Shown here: piece by piece, positions 25,485 to 34,147 of the stretch | Layout: each line of letters begins with the position of its first letter | How positions within the stretch are numbered: the stretch's first letter is position 1 | Assembly (NCBI GenBank): GCA_020852255.1 | Contig: JADZBD010000023.1 | Coordinates: 30,988 to 94,987, forward strand | Direction of reading: 5' to 3' | Source of the DNA: Bacteroidia bacterium | Lineage (GTDB): Bacteria > Bacteroidota > Bacteroidia > JADZBD01 | Length of the DNA: 64,000 bases | Made by a program: the position numbers and the translations under genes | The notes under the pieces: model-generated | What the model was told of the DNA's origin: nothing | Databases searched by the model: none | The model's input: only the letters and a program-made list of their open reading frames with translations

Positions 25485-28400
25485 TTAGATGTGTGCTGTA
25501 CCTGCAAGTTTAATGCCGATAATTAGGATGTCATCCACTTGTTCCAGGTCACCCATCCATTCTTTCAGGTGGGAACGAAGTGATTCCTCCTGGCGATCCA
25601 TCGGTTGCATGCGCAGTGACAATAGGAGTTCCTTGAGCCGGTTGTATTTGAATTTTTTTCCGCCCTGCTTCGCGGATCCACCGAATTGGTCGGCATAGCC
25701 GTCTGTAAAAATATAAAGGAGATCGCCATCCCGAACGTCCAGACGTTTTGTCCTGAAGGGAATATTCTCCCCTTTATACGATCCAATGGGATGTTTATCT
25801 CCTTTTACTTCTTCCAGTGAAGCAGTTCCGGCACGCACGATCCAGCAGGGATTGTTCGCTCCTGCAAAATGTACTTCCTGCATCACATCATCAAAGCAAA
25901 GGATGGCCATATCCATCCCGTCACGATTCTCGCCGGCAGCTCCTGTCTGTTTGAGAGACTTCACTACCATTTTCCGCAGTTCATTCAGAATATCCCCCGG
26001 GTCGGTTATTTTTTTCTCCAGCACAATTTCGTTCAGAAACGCATTTCCGATCATGCTCATAAAGGCACCCGGTACTCCATGTCCTGTACAGTCTACTGCT
26101 GCAATGAGCCGTTTTTGGCCGAGTTGTGCAAACCAGTAAAAATCACCGCTGACAATATCGCGAGGGTGAAGGAAGATGAAGGTGTGGGGAAACAATCGGT
26201 ACTTTTCTTCTCTGGCAGGCAATATGGCTTCCTGAATTCGTGCAGCATAGTTGATGCTGTCAGTGATATCTTTGTTTTTTTCTTCAATGATCTCCTTTTG
26301 CCGGACAACTTCGGCGGTGCGTTCTGTTACTTTTTCCTCCAGCGCCCTCTTATCTCTTTCCAGTTTCTGTGTGCGGTACCGGAATAAAGCTCCTGCGCCT
26401 GCACCCAGCAGGGCTGCAATGCAAAGGTAAAACCAGGCGGTCTGGTAATAGGGCGCTGAGATGGTAAAGGAATAGACCAGGGGATCCGGTGTCCATATGC
26501 CTTCATTGTTGCTGGCGATAATGTGCAATGTATAATGCCCGGGCTTCAATCCGGAGTAGGTGATGGTACCGCTTTCTGATTCCGGAGACCATTTTTCTTC
26601 CGCCCCTTCCAGCATATGCTTGAATCGCACTTTCTCCGGCGCACTCATACAAATACCGGTAAAGGAAAATGTGAGATGATTCTGATAATAAGCGAAAACA
26701 GGCTCAATCGGAAGGTCGTTTTCCGGTCCCACCCTGAATCCGAGTGAATCCCAGTTTTGATTTTCAAAAAACAATTGAAGGGAAGTCAGAAGAGGGGTAA
26801 CAGCCAGGGGATTATTGTTTAACGAAACCGGATCCAGGCATACCAGGTTTTTTTTGTTCGAGAACCAAATTCGTCCGTCCGGGTCTGCATATCCGGAGGC
26901 TGGAAGACAGTCGATGTCATTCAGGCCTTCCGCCTTACCGAAATTTTTTATTTCCGGCATTTCTGCTTTCCCGACATCGCTGATACGGACGCGGGACAGT
27001 CCTTTAGTGGTTCCCACCCAGGCGTAATCTCCTGACACCACTATGAAAACAATCACATCATGCACGAGTCCATGCCGGTGATCCACTGTAATAAATTGTT
27101 TCCCGTCATAAACAGATAAACCGGAACCGTAAGTCCCTATCCACAAACGGCCGAGTGCATCTTCTGCAACACAGTTGACATAATCATTCGGCAGACTATC
27201 GCTTTTCCTGATATTCCGGATTTTTCCATCGGACATAATACCACATAAACCATGATCCCATGTGCCAAACCACTTATTATTCTTGCTGTCTATATAGATT
27301 CCGTTGAGGTAATCGCAGCAGAATCCGTTTTCCGGCAGGAAACCTTCATAGATACCTTCCCGGAATTTGCCTGCGCCATGCCCCCAGGATGAAGCCCAGT
27401 AGAACCCATCCCGGTCCTGCAGAAAATATTTGACATTGGCCGTGTTCATTCCGTTCTTCTTATTCCACTCTACAGTTTTTCCGGGATGTTCTTCGATTAG
27501 TGTGGTGCCGGCATAAATCGTCAACTGTCCGTCGGGTCTTGTAAATACCCGGTAATTCTTTTCGGGAAATCGCTCGTCACGTACAAACTTTTTCGCAACG
27601 GAATCAAACTGCAGGAGACCTCCCGAAGTTCCGGCCCAGAAGGAACCGTCAGATTTCCGTGTTACGGCATTCACCAGAAGATCTTCCAATCCCGATTCTT
27701 TTCCGAAATTTACGATGGCGTCGCCGCGGTACCGGGTAATGCCGAAGCCCCAGAGACTCATCCAAAGATTGTTCTCGCGATCCACAATCAGGTGGTATAC
27801 ATTATTTGTCTGCAGCCCGTGCATTGTTTTCTTATTCATCAATTGCCCGTTCTTCCTGATAAGCACCAGACCCTGCTGATTGGTGCCTACCCAAAGTCCT
27901 TCGCGTGGATCCCAGAAGAGGCAATTGATGAATTGCTGGTCAAGTACCGGATTCATTGGTACTTTTTTTGCCCGCAGCTTTCCTGATTCCATCCATAATT
28001 CCGAAACGCCGTGAGCCGTAGCGGAAAATATTTTCCCTTCCGCTGTAATTACTGTATACATGATGGTATCCGATGTGAGACCGTCGCTGCGCTGAACGCG
28101 GTAAGTTGTTTCGCCATCAATCATGTATACACCTCCGGCCCAGCTGGAAGCCCATATCCTGCCCTGGTCATCAGCGTGGATATGCATGAAGGGAATCGCA
28201 TCGATGTGCTTATCCGGACCGAAGTACCGGGTGCGTTTCCCATCGTACATATAGATGCCGCTGTCGGTAGCAAGCCAAAGCTGATCTTTCTTGTCGATGT
28301 CGAGGGAATATACTCTCTTCGAGGAGGGTAAGAGGCTGTCGTACCAGTTTGTAATTCGTTTTCCGTCGTACATAAAAACACCTCCGCCCAGGGAACCGAA

Positions 28401-28706
28401 CCAGATCCTGCCGCGACTGTCTTCTGCGGTACCTCGTGTGATGTTACCGCTTACTCCGTCAGCTTCTCCGAAATTTCGGAAGGTCCTCCCGTCAAACCGC
28501 GAAATGCCGCCACCAAACGTGGTGACCCAGATGTATCCTTTAGAATCCTGAAATAAGGAGTTGACCTGTGAGTGTGAAAGCCCTTCATCTATCGAGTAGT
28601 TCTTTAAAAAGGAAACCTGTGAAAACGAGACCTGAATTCCCGCCATAACGGCAAGAAAAAAAACAGTGCGCTTTTTCCGATGGAATATGTGAAGGAGATT
28701 ACGCAC
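25485..28706 (-). CDS. Beta-propeller sensor with SpoIIE-type PP2C phosphatase output
   Basis: About 1073 residues. A signal peptide (RKKRTVFFLAVMAGIQVSFSQ) is followed by a long run of two-component-regulator-type propeller repeats (GLSHSQVNSLFQDSKGYIWV, RIWFGSLGGG) over ~700 residues. A Y_Y_Y-type Ig domain ends the extracytoplasmic part, then one membrane helix (TAWFYLCIAALLGAGAGALF), a coiled coil, and a C-terminal SpoIIE/PP2C-like serine phosphatase (ARIQEAILP, DIVSGDFYWFAQ, AAVDCTGHGVPGAFMSMIGN, IFTDGYADQFGG). There is no histidine kinase domain, so signals sensed outside should change protein phosphorylation through the phosphatase. The start was taken as GTG at 28706, which overlaps the upstream stop (TAGTG) and gives a compact signal peptide; an upstream ATG at 28763 would add 19 residues. 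Confidence 0.85.
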   Translation of the reverse strand: MRNLLHIFHRKKRTVFFLAVMAGIQVSFSQVSFLKNYSIDEGLSHSQVNSLFQDSKGYIWVTTFGGGISRFDGRTFRNFGEADGVSGNITRGTAEDSRGRIWFGSLGGGVFMYDGKRITNWYDSLLPSSKRVYSLDIDKKDQLWLATDSGIYMYDGKRTRYFGPDKHIDAIPFMHIHADDQGRIWASSWAGGVYMIDGETTYRVQRSDGLTSDTIMYTVITAEGKIFSATAHGVSELWMESGKLRAKKVPMNPVLDQQFINCLFWDPREGLWVGTNQQGLVLIRKNGQLMNKKTMHGLQTNNVYHLIVDRENNLWMSLWGFGITRYRGDAIVNFGKESGLEDLLVNAVTRKSDGSFWAGTSGGLLQFDSVAKKFVRDERFPEKNYRVFTRPDGQLTIYAGTTLIEEHPGKTVEWNKKNGMNTANVKYFLQDRDGFYWASSWGHGAGKFREGIYEGFLPENGFCCDYLNGIYIDSKNNKWFGTWDHGLCGIMSDGKIRNIRKSDSLPNDYVNCVAEDALGRLWIGTYGSGLSVYDGKQFITVDHRHGLVHDVIVFIVVSGDYAWVGTTKGLSRVRISDVGKAEMPEIKNFGKAEGLNDIDCLPASGYADPDGRIWFSNKKNLVCLDPVSLNNNPLAVTPLLTSLQLFFENQNWDSLGFRVGPENDLPIEPVFAYYQNHLTFSFTGICMSAPEKVRFKHMLEGAEEKWSPESESGTITYSGLKPGHYTLHIIASNNEGIWTPDPLVYSFTISAPYYQTAWFYLCIAALLGAGAGALFRYRTQKLERDKRALEEKVTERTAEVVRQKEIIEEKNKDITDSINYAARIQEAILPAREEKYRLFPHTFIFLHPRDIVSGDFYWFAQLGQKRLIAAVDCTGHGVPGAFMSMIGNAFLNEIVLEKKITDPGDILNELRKMVVKSLKQTGAAGENRDGMDMAILCFDDVMQEVHFAGANNPCWIVRAGTASLEEVKGDKHPIGSYKGENIPFRTKRLDVRDGDLLYIFTDGYADQFGGSAKQGGKKFKYNRLKELLLSLRMQPMDRQEESLRSHLKEWMGDLEQVDDILIIGIKLAGTAHI

Positions 28707-30907
28707 TATATTTTTATCAAAATTACGCACACATCGTCCATTTGCTCCAGACTGCCTCGCCACGCTTCAAATTCCCGGCCGAGATCGGCGGCTATTTTTC
28801 CTGTTGTGTTTTTACTGAGGGAGAGCATCAGATTTTTAAACTCTTTTGTCATCAGTTTTTTACCTCCTGTCTTTGGACCCTTTCCGCCGAATTGATCAGC
28901 ATAGCCATCTGAGCTTAGTATGAAGAGGTCACCCTTGCGCGCATCAGTCCGGTGAAGTGAATAAACCGTATCCTGATTCCCGGAAGCACTGATGGGTATC
29001 TTATCGCCTTTCCATTCTTCCAAATTTTCTTCTCTTATTTTCCATAAAGGTCGTTGTGCGCCGGCAAATTCCAAGGTACCAGCCAGTGGATCATAAGCGA
29101 TGACCGCAATATCCATACCGTCCTGCACCCGTGTTGCAGACTGTTCTCCCGCACCGGAATGTTTAAGAGCAAGGGGAAACTGTTGCTGGATATTATTCAA
29201 AATCAGATGCGGTGCTGTCACTCCCCTTTCCAGAATAGCCTGATGCAGGAGATTGCTTCCTATCATACTGAGCAGTGCGCCGGGAACTCCGTGCCCGGTG
29301 CAATCCGCGCATGCGGCGATGTGTTTATTGTCGCGGCTGCCGAACCAGTAGAAATCACCGCTCACGATATCTTTCGGCCGGAACAGGACTGAGCAATCCG
29401 GGAATGTGGCGCTTATCAGATCCGGACCAGGCAGAATCGAATCCTGGATTCTTTTGGCATATAATATGGAGTCGGTGATATCTTTATTTTTTTCCTCGAT
29501 TATTTTCTTCTGTTCTACAATTTCCGCTGTGCGTTCTTTTACCTGGAATTCCAGCATTTCCTTTTGCCCTTCCAGTATCCGCTGCCGTTCCTTTTCCTGC
29601 TCAATAGTAATAGCGCTCAGTTTTTCCACTTCGTGCAGTTTTTTTTCAAGACTTCTGCTGGTGACGGAGAAATTATAAGCCAGGTAGAGGCTCATTGAGA
29701 TAGGTACACAAAGCATGAGGATCAGCAATATGACGGAAAAGATGGGGTGGCTGACTGAAATATGCAGTCCATTGTTCCCACCATAAAATAGAAGTGAGAG
29801 TAATCCGAAAATAAAGAGGGCAAACAACACAATGCTTGCGCCAAGAATTCGTGATCCCGGTTTGTTGTTTTTGATTGCACGGAAGGTGCCCAGGATCATG
29901 GAGATGACCGTGAAAACGGTAAGCCAGACTCCACTCATAGAATAAATGCCCATGCCGAACCATCCAAACAGCACATACCCCAGGCTGAGAACTGCACTCA
30001 GAACAGCCAGCCAGGCGATTTTTGGGAATCCGTTTCCATGAACGCGGTAAACAAACATCAGAAGAGAGAAGAAGAGAATAGGATTAGCCAATGCCATCAG
30101 GGCCATATCAGTCCATCGGGTGATCTCAGGCTGGGTTTGCCATGTGCTCATGCCTGCTAAACCGAAAATAGCGGCATAGCATAAGGCAAAAATGGAGAAG
30201 AACAGGTTTTCACCGGCCCTGCGGTAGAATAAATAGAGCAGAAAATGAATTAATGACAAGGTGGCGAGAAAAGCCGCAATAATATTTGTGACCAGCATGG
30301 TACTCCTCCTGCTGGTGTCTTCCAGCTGGGCCTGTGTTGCCGTGCTTACAGATAATTTGAATCCGGGAGGATAGTCTTTTATGAGCTCACTGAAGTCTGT
30401 GAAGGACGTAAAGGAATAGCGCACCGCAAGGACATGCATTTTGCGCGGATCCGGTGTAAAATGGATCGGCAGGAGTGACGGATTCATCAGCACCTCCTTG
30501 CCGGCCTCGGCGGACACTACTCCGTACTTTGCAAGCAATATGCCATCAAGATAAATTTCCGATGCGCCAAAATGATCGAGCCGGAGGGCGAAGGGTTGAG
30601 TGGTACGGAGCAGGGAAGGACCAAACCGCAAACGAAACCAGGCCGGCCGGCCGGAATAATCTTCCGGCAGACTGTCGGTTCTGATAGTGGTCCAGTTACT
30701 GTCGTTTAATTCAGGGTCGGCTCCCTCAGGAGTATCTTCTGCGCTGAATTTCCACCCGCTGTTTAAAATAATTTTGTCCGGTGCATCTTTGTTTCGCCCT
30801 TCCTCGAAATGCTGCTGCCCCAGGTCGTTGATCCACCAGAAATAAAAGAACAGAACCACAAAGGATCCTACGGACCATAAAACCCATTTCAGAATAGCTG
30901 ACTTCAC
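28706..30907 (-). CDS. 7TMR-DISM receptor with SpoIIE-type phosphatase output
   Basis: A 733-residue receptor. One N-terminal membrane anchor (~7-26) is followed by a jelly-roll sensor domain of the 7TMR-DISM extracellular type (NSGWKFSAEDTPEG, WFRLRFGPSL, ~45-190). Seven hydrophobic segments lie between ~205 and 425, then a coiled coil (~430-505), and a SpoIIE/PP2C-like phosphatase domain (AKRIQDSILPG, DIVSGDFYWFGS, CADCTGHGVPGALLSMIGS, LSSDGYADQFGG). The Asp residues of these phosphatase motifs are present. The start is GTG at 30907, just after a -7-like box. The output domain and linker closely match the next gene, implying duplication. Likely role: extracellular signal to a partner-switch or anti-sigma pathway. 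Confidence 0.87.
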   Translation of the reverse strand: MKSAILKWVLWSVGSFVVLFFYFWWINDLGQQHFEEGRNKDAPDKIILNSGWKFSAEDTPEGADPELNDSNWTTIRTDSLPEDYSGRPAWFRLRFGPSLLRTTQPFALRLDHFGASEIYLDGILLAKYGVVSAEAGKEVLMNPSLLPIHFTPDPRKMHVLAVRYSFTSFTDFSELIKDYPPGFKLSVSTATQAQLEDTSRRSTMLVTNIIAAFLATLSLIHFLLYLFYRRAGENLFFSIFALCYAAIFGLAGMSTWQTQPEITRWTDMALMALANPILFFSLLMFVYRVHGNGFPKIAWLAVLSAVLSLGYVLFGWFGMGIYSMSGVWLTVFTVISMILGTFRAIKNNKPGSRILGASIVLFALFIFGLLSLLFYGGNNGLHISVSHPIFSVILLILMLCVPISMSLYLAYNFSVTSRSLEKKLHEVEKLSAITIEQEKERQRILEGQKEMLEFQVKERTAEIVEQKKIIEEKNKDITDSILYAKRIQDSILPGPDLISATFPDCSVLFRPKDIVSGDFYWFGSRDNKHIAACADCTGHGVPGALLSMIGSNLLHQAILERGVTAPHLILNNIQQQFPLALKHSGAGEQSATRVQDGMDIAVIAYDPLAGTLEFAGAQRPLWKIREENLEEWKGDKIPISASGNQDTVYSLHRTDARKGDLFILSSDGYADQFGGKGPKTGGKKLMTKEFKNLMLSLSKNTTGKIAADLGREFEAWRGSLEQMDDVCVILIKI

Positions 30908-30911
30908 CCAC

Positions 30912-30919
30912 CTAAGTTA
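30912..30919 (-). promoter_or_regulatory. TAACTTAG -7-like box, 4 nt before GTG start
   Basis: On the minus strand TAACTTAG differs from TAnnTTTG at one position. Four bases (GTGG) separate it from the GTG start of the 7TMR receptor, so a transcript would begin at or beside the start codon. Confidence 0.4.
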
Positions 30920-30943
30920 AAAGGTTCAGAGCATTTGGCGAAA

Positions 30944-32245
30944 TTAAAGAACGGTGGGGAATAGCGCATGCTGAAGAATATACGCCCCAACACCTGCGAA
31001 ATAGCCCAGTGCTGCGAGCCAGCCGATGTTTTTCAGATACCAGAAGAAGTCTATTTTCTCCATTCCCATTGCCGCCACGCCCGCGGCAGAGCCTATGATC
31101 AGTATGCTGCCGCCGGTGCCGGCACAATACGCGAGAAATTCCCATAGGTAGTGGTCCATGGGATACATCCCGATATCGTACATGCCCATGGAGGCAGCTA
31201 CCAGCGGAACGTTGTCAATGATGGCGGAAAGAAGGCCAATGGAGGTGACAATGATATTAAGATTTCCGATCGTGTCATTCATCCAGGTCGCCAGTTCGCT
31301 TAACAACCCGGTGGATTGAAGCGCAGACACGGCTAAAAGAATACCAAGGAAGAAGAGAATACTGGGCATATCTATCTTCCGGAGCGCATGAAGCACCGAA
31401 TACGCACCTTTGTCTTCATCATCCTTCTGGTAGTGAATGATCTCTGTTACAATCCAAAGCAGCCCGAGGCCGAACAAAATGCCCATATAAGGGGGCAGAT
31501 GGGTAACGGTTTTAAATACCGGCACAAATAGTAACATAGCGATGCCGAAATAGAAAACAAAATTTCGCTCAAACGGCGTGGTGGGGCTTCCGCTTGGATC
31601 CTCCCGTCTGTTGTCGAGGGCCGCAAATTCACCTTTCATCCGCAGAGAAGTTACAATCAGGGGGGCGAGCAGGCATAGCATGGAGGGAAAAATGAGCTTT
31701 GAGATAATTGCCCCGGTACTCAATTGTCCGCCGATCCACAGCATGGTGGTGGTAACGTCTCCGATGGGACTCCAGGCACCGCCGGCGTTGGCTGCAATCA
31801 CAATCATTCCGGCGAAGAACAGACGCTGCTTTTGTTCAGGTACAAGTTTTCTGATCAGGGAAATCATAACAATTGTGGTGGTGAGATTGTCCAGTACAGC
31901 GGAGAGGAAAAAGCTAAGCAGAGATACAATCCACAGCAGCCGCGATTTTTTTCTTGTTTTGATCCGGGAGGTGATTACCTCGAAGCCGTCGTGCGCGTCA
32001 ATAAGTTCCACGATGGTCATGGCACCCATCAGAAAAAACAGAATACCGGCGAGTTCACCCAGGTGATGATGAAGATTACTTTCTACCATTCCCTTCCCGG
32101 CCGGTTCCGCCTGAAATAGAATATATATCGTCCAGCACAGAACACCGGTCAGAAGAGCGCTTGCGGCCTTGTTTATTTTCAGGGAATGCTCGAAGGCAAT
32201 ACAGGCATATCCTGCAATAAAAAGAATAATGATCAGCGTTTCCAT
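30944..32245 (-). CDS. nhaD: NhaD-family Na+/H+ antiporter
   Basis: A 433-residue integral membrane protein with ~11-13 hydrophobic segments of the ion-transporter superfamily arrangement. NhaD signatures include FLMGAMTIVELIDAHDGFEV, the SAVLDNLTTTIVMISLIRKL segment, GGAWSPIGDVTTTMLW, and the second half-repeat SAIIDNVPLVAASMGMY followed by GTGGSILIIGSAAGV. The paired Asp-Asn motifs in the two inverted repeats are the expected ion-binding elements. It exchanges cytoplasmic Na+ for H+ across the inner membrane and serves salt and pH homeostasis. It is 31 bp downstream of the ClC gene on the same strand, so cation and anion exchange may be co-expressed. Confidence 0.93.
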   Translation of the reverse strand: METLIIILFIAGYACIAFEHSLKINKAASALLTGVLCWTIYILFQAEPAGKGMVESNLHHHLGELAGILFFLMGAMTIVELIDAHDGFEVITSRIKTRKKSRLLWIVSLLSFFLSAVLDNLTTTIVMISLIRKLVPEQKQRLFFAGMIVIAANAGGAWSPIGDVTTTMLWIGGQLSTGAIISKLIFPSMLCLLAPLIVTSLRMKGEFAALDNRREDPSGSPTTPFERNFVFYFGIAMLLFVPVFKTVTHLPPYMGILFGLGLLWIVTEIIHYQKDDEDKGAYSVLHALRKIDMPSILFFLGILLAVSALQSTGLLSELATWMNDTIGNLNIIVTSIGLLSAIIDNVPLVAASMGMYDIGMYPMDHYLWEFLAYCAGTGGSILIIGSAAGVAAMGMEKIDFFWYLKNIGWLAALGYFAGVGAYILQHALFPTVL

Positions 32246-32249
32246 TACC

Positions 32250-32257
32250 TAAATATA
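32250..32257 (-). promoter_or_regulatory. TATATTTA -7-like box, 4 nt before nhaD
   Basis: On the minus strand TATATTTA (one mismatch to TAnnTTTG) is followed by GGTA and the nhaD ATG. The spacing matches other near-leaderless candidates in the window. Confidence 0.38.
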
Positions 32258-32276
32258 CAACCTTTAGTCAGTGATA

Positions 32277-34034
32277 TTATTTTTTTTGCTTCATCTCCTC
32301 CATGTAGGTGTGGAGAATATCCCGTGAGCGGATATAGCCGAGCAGGGTGCCATTTTCCACCACGGCTACTTTATCATAATCATTTTCAAGCATGATCCGC
32401 ATCGCTTTCCCCAGCGAATCCGGCTTTTCTACAAAGGCGGCACGGGTGTTTACCAGACTGGCAATGGGTAATTGATGGTCTTCACCCTGTTCTACCGATA
32501 CTTTCCTGAGTGACAACATTCCGCAGAATTCTCCTTTTCTTCCCTTCACAACAAAGTCGCCTGCATGAATGGAGGCTGAAAGTTTCAGCACGTCGTCCAT
32601 GGATTGGTCAATGTGCAGGGTAGCCAGGTTGCGAGGCTGGGGGAATTTTTCTCCCACTTTCAGCCTGTCCATAATGTCGCTTTTCATATCCCATAGGTGG
32701 GCCGGACTCTGAAACCGGTTTTCAACCTGATTCTTGTAAATTGAGAATCGTTTGGATAGTATAAACGTGAAGATGGAAACGATGATCAGGGGCGGGAGCA
32801 GTGAATAGGAGCCGGTCATCTCGCAGATCATGACAATACCCGCGATCGGTGCTTTTGCCACCCCCGCATAGAAGGCGCCCATTCCTACCACAACATAAGA
32901 CCCTACATTAATATAAACACCGGGTAAAATCCATGAGGCCAGATATCCTACCGCGGCTCCCAGCATGCCTCCGATAAAAAGGGAGGGACCGAATATTCCC
33001 GCGGAACCACCTGTGCCGATGGTCAGGTTGGTGGCAATGATTTTCAGGAAGGCAATGATCAGAAAAGCAACAGGAACTGCCAGGAGTGAAAGTCCGAGAA
33101 AAATCGGCTTCTTTCCATCGGCCACTGCGGAGAGAAAATCACTTCCGGTGCCCGCTACTTCAAAAAACACTAATGAAATAATTCCAACGATCAGCCCGCC
33201 AAAAGCCGGCTTGAGGGCAGAAGACAAGTTTAGCCTTCCCATGATTCTCCGGGTGATATTGAACCCTTCTATGAACATCCATCCGAAGGGAAGGCAAAGA
33301 AATCCCAGTAAAATGTAAAATATAAGCTCCTTGTAGCTAACCAGTCCTGAATCATGAATTAACAGAAAATGAGAAGGGCCTGTAACTCCAGCATAAATGA
33401 GATAAGCAACCACGGAGGAGATAAAACAGGGGATAAGTGCATCACTTTCAATATCCTCCTTGTAAACCATTTCTGCAGCAGTAAGCGCACCACCCAGGGG
33501 TGCTTTAAAAGTAGCACCCAGTCCGGCGGCTGTTCCTGACAATAGCAAGGTTCTTCGTGCCCTGCTACCTGCCTTTGCAACGGAAGCAACGATTGAACCT
33601 ATTCCTGCTCCTATCATGGCGATGGGACCTTCTTTTCCACCGCTGCCGCCTGTAGAAAGGGTAAAAACAGTGGCGATTGATTTAATGAGGGGAACCTTTG
33701 AGTCCATTTTCCCCTCCTTGTTATGAAAGGAATCGATGAGTTCGTCGGTACCTGTTCCGGCGCTGCTGGGTGAAAACTTCCGTATGAGGAGTCCGCAAAG
33801 TAATCCGCCGGCTGCCGGAAGCAAAACAACGGCCAAAGCCACTCCCGGATGATGCATCAACCGGAATCCGCTGGTTGCAAAATCATTGTCGTAGGAGTAA
33901 TGGATCATCTGGCTCACGGCTTCTGTTGACAGATCCAGCAGCCAGGAAAAGAGAAGCGCAAAAACACCCGCAACGCCTCCGGTAACCAACGAAAGAATGT
34001 AAATATTATATGCTCCTGCCCGTTTAGAAGACAT
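32277..34034 (-). CDS. ClC family chloride channel/transporter with CBS pair
   Basis: A 585-residue ClC protein. The membrane part (~1-450) carries GSGGKEGPIAMIGAGIGS, where the Glu of GKEGP corresponds to the external gating glutamate, and GTGGSAGIFGPSLFIGG with the anion-binding GxFxP motif. The canonical GSGIP selectivity motif near the N terminus reads GTGTD here. The C terminus holds two CBS motifs (~465-585, ending YIRSRDILHTYMEEM), which usually regulate gating through adenine nucleotides. It may work as a Cl-/H+ exchanger or a channel; the gating Glu is present. It is divergent from the NSS transporter at 34148. Confidence 0.92.
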   Translation of the reverse strand: MSSKRAGAYNIYILSLVTGGVAGVFALLFSWLLDLSTEAVSQMIHYSYDNDFATSGFRLMHHPGVALAVVLLPAAGGLLCGLLIRKFSPSSAGTGTDELIDSFHNKEGKMDSKVPLIKSIATVFTLSTGGSGGKEGPIAMIGAGIGSIVASVAKAGSRARRTLLLSGTAAGLGATFKAPLGGALTAAEMVYKEDIESDALIPCFISSVVAYLIYAGVTGPSHFLLIHDSGLVSYKELIFYILLGFLCLPFGWMFIEGFNITRRIMGRLNLSSALKPAFGGLIVGIISLVFFEVAGTGSDFLSAVADGKKPIFLGLSLLAVPVAFLIIAFLKIIATNLTIGTGGSAGIFGPSLFIGGMLGAAVGYLASWILPGVYINVGSYVVVGMGAFYAGVAKAPIAGIVMICEMTGSYSLLPPLIIVSIFTFILSKRFSIYKNQVENRFQSPAHLWDMKSDIMDRLKVGEKFPQPRNLATLHIDQSMDDVLKLSASIHAGDFVVKGRKGEFCGMLSLRKVSVEQGEDHQLPIASLVNTRAAFVEKPDSLGKAMRIMLENDYDKVAVVENGTLLGYIRSRDILHTYMEEMKQKK

Positions 34035-34147
34035 CCATCGGAATTTGTGCGAAGATAGCGCCCTTTGCCCGGAACCTGTATAGGAGGCATTAAAAGTAAA
34101 TTGCTATTTTTACCCCGTTTGCATTCTATAATCATAAAACAAGAGCT

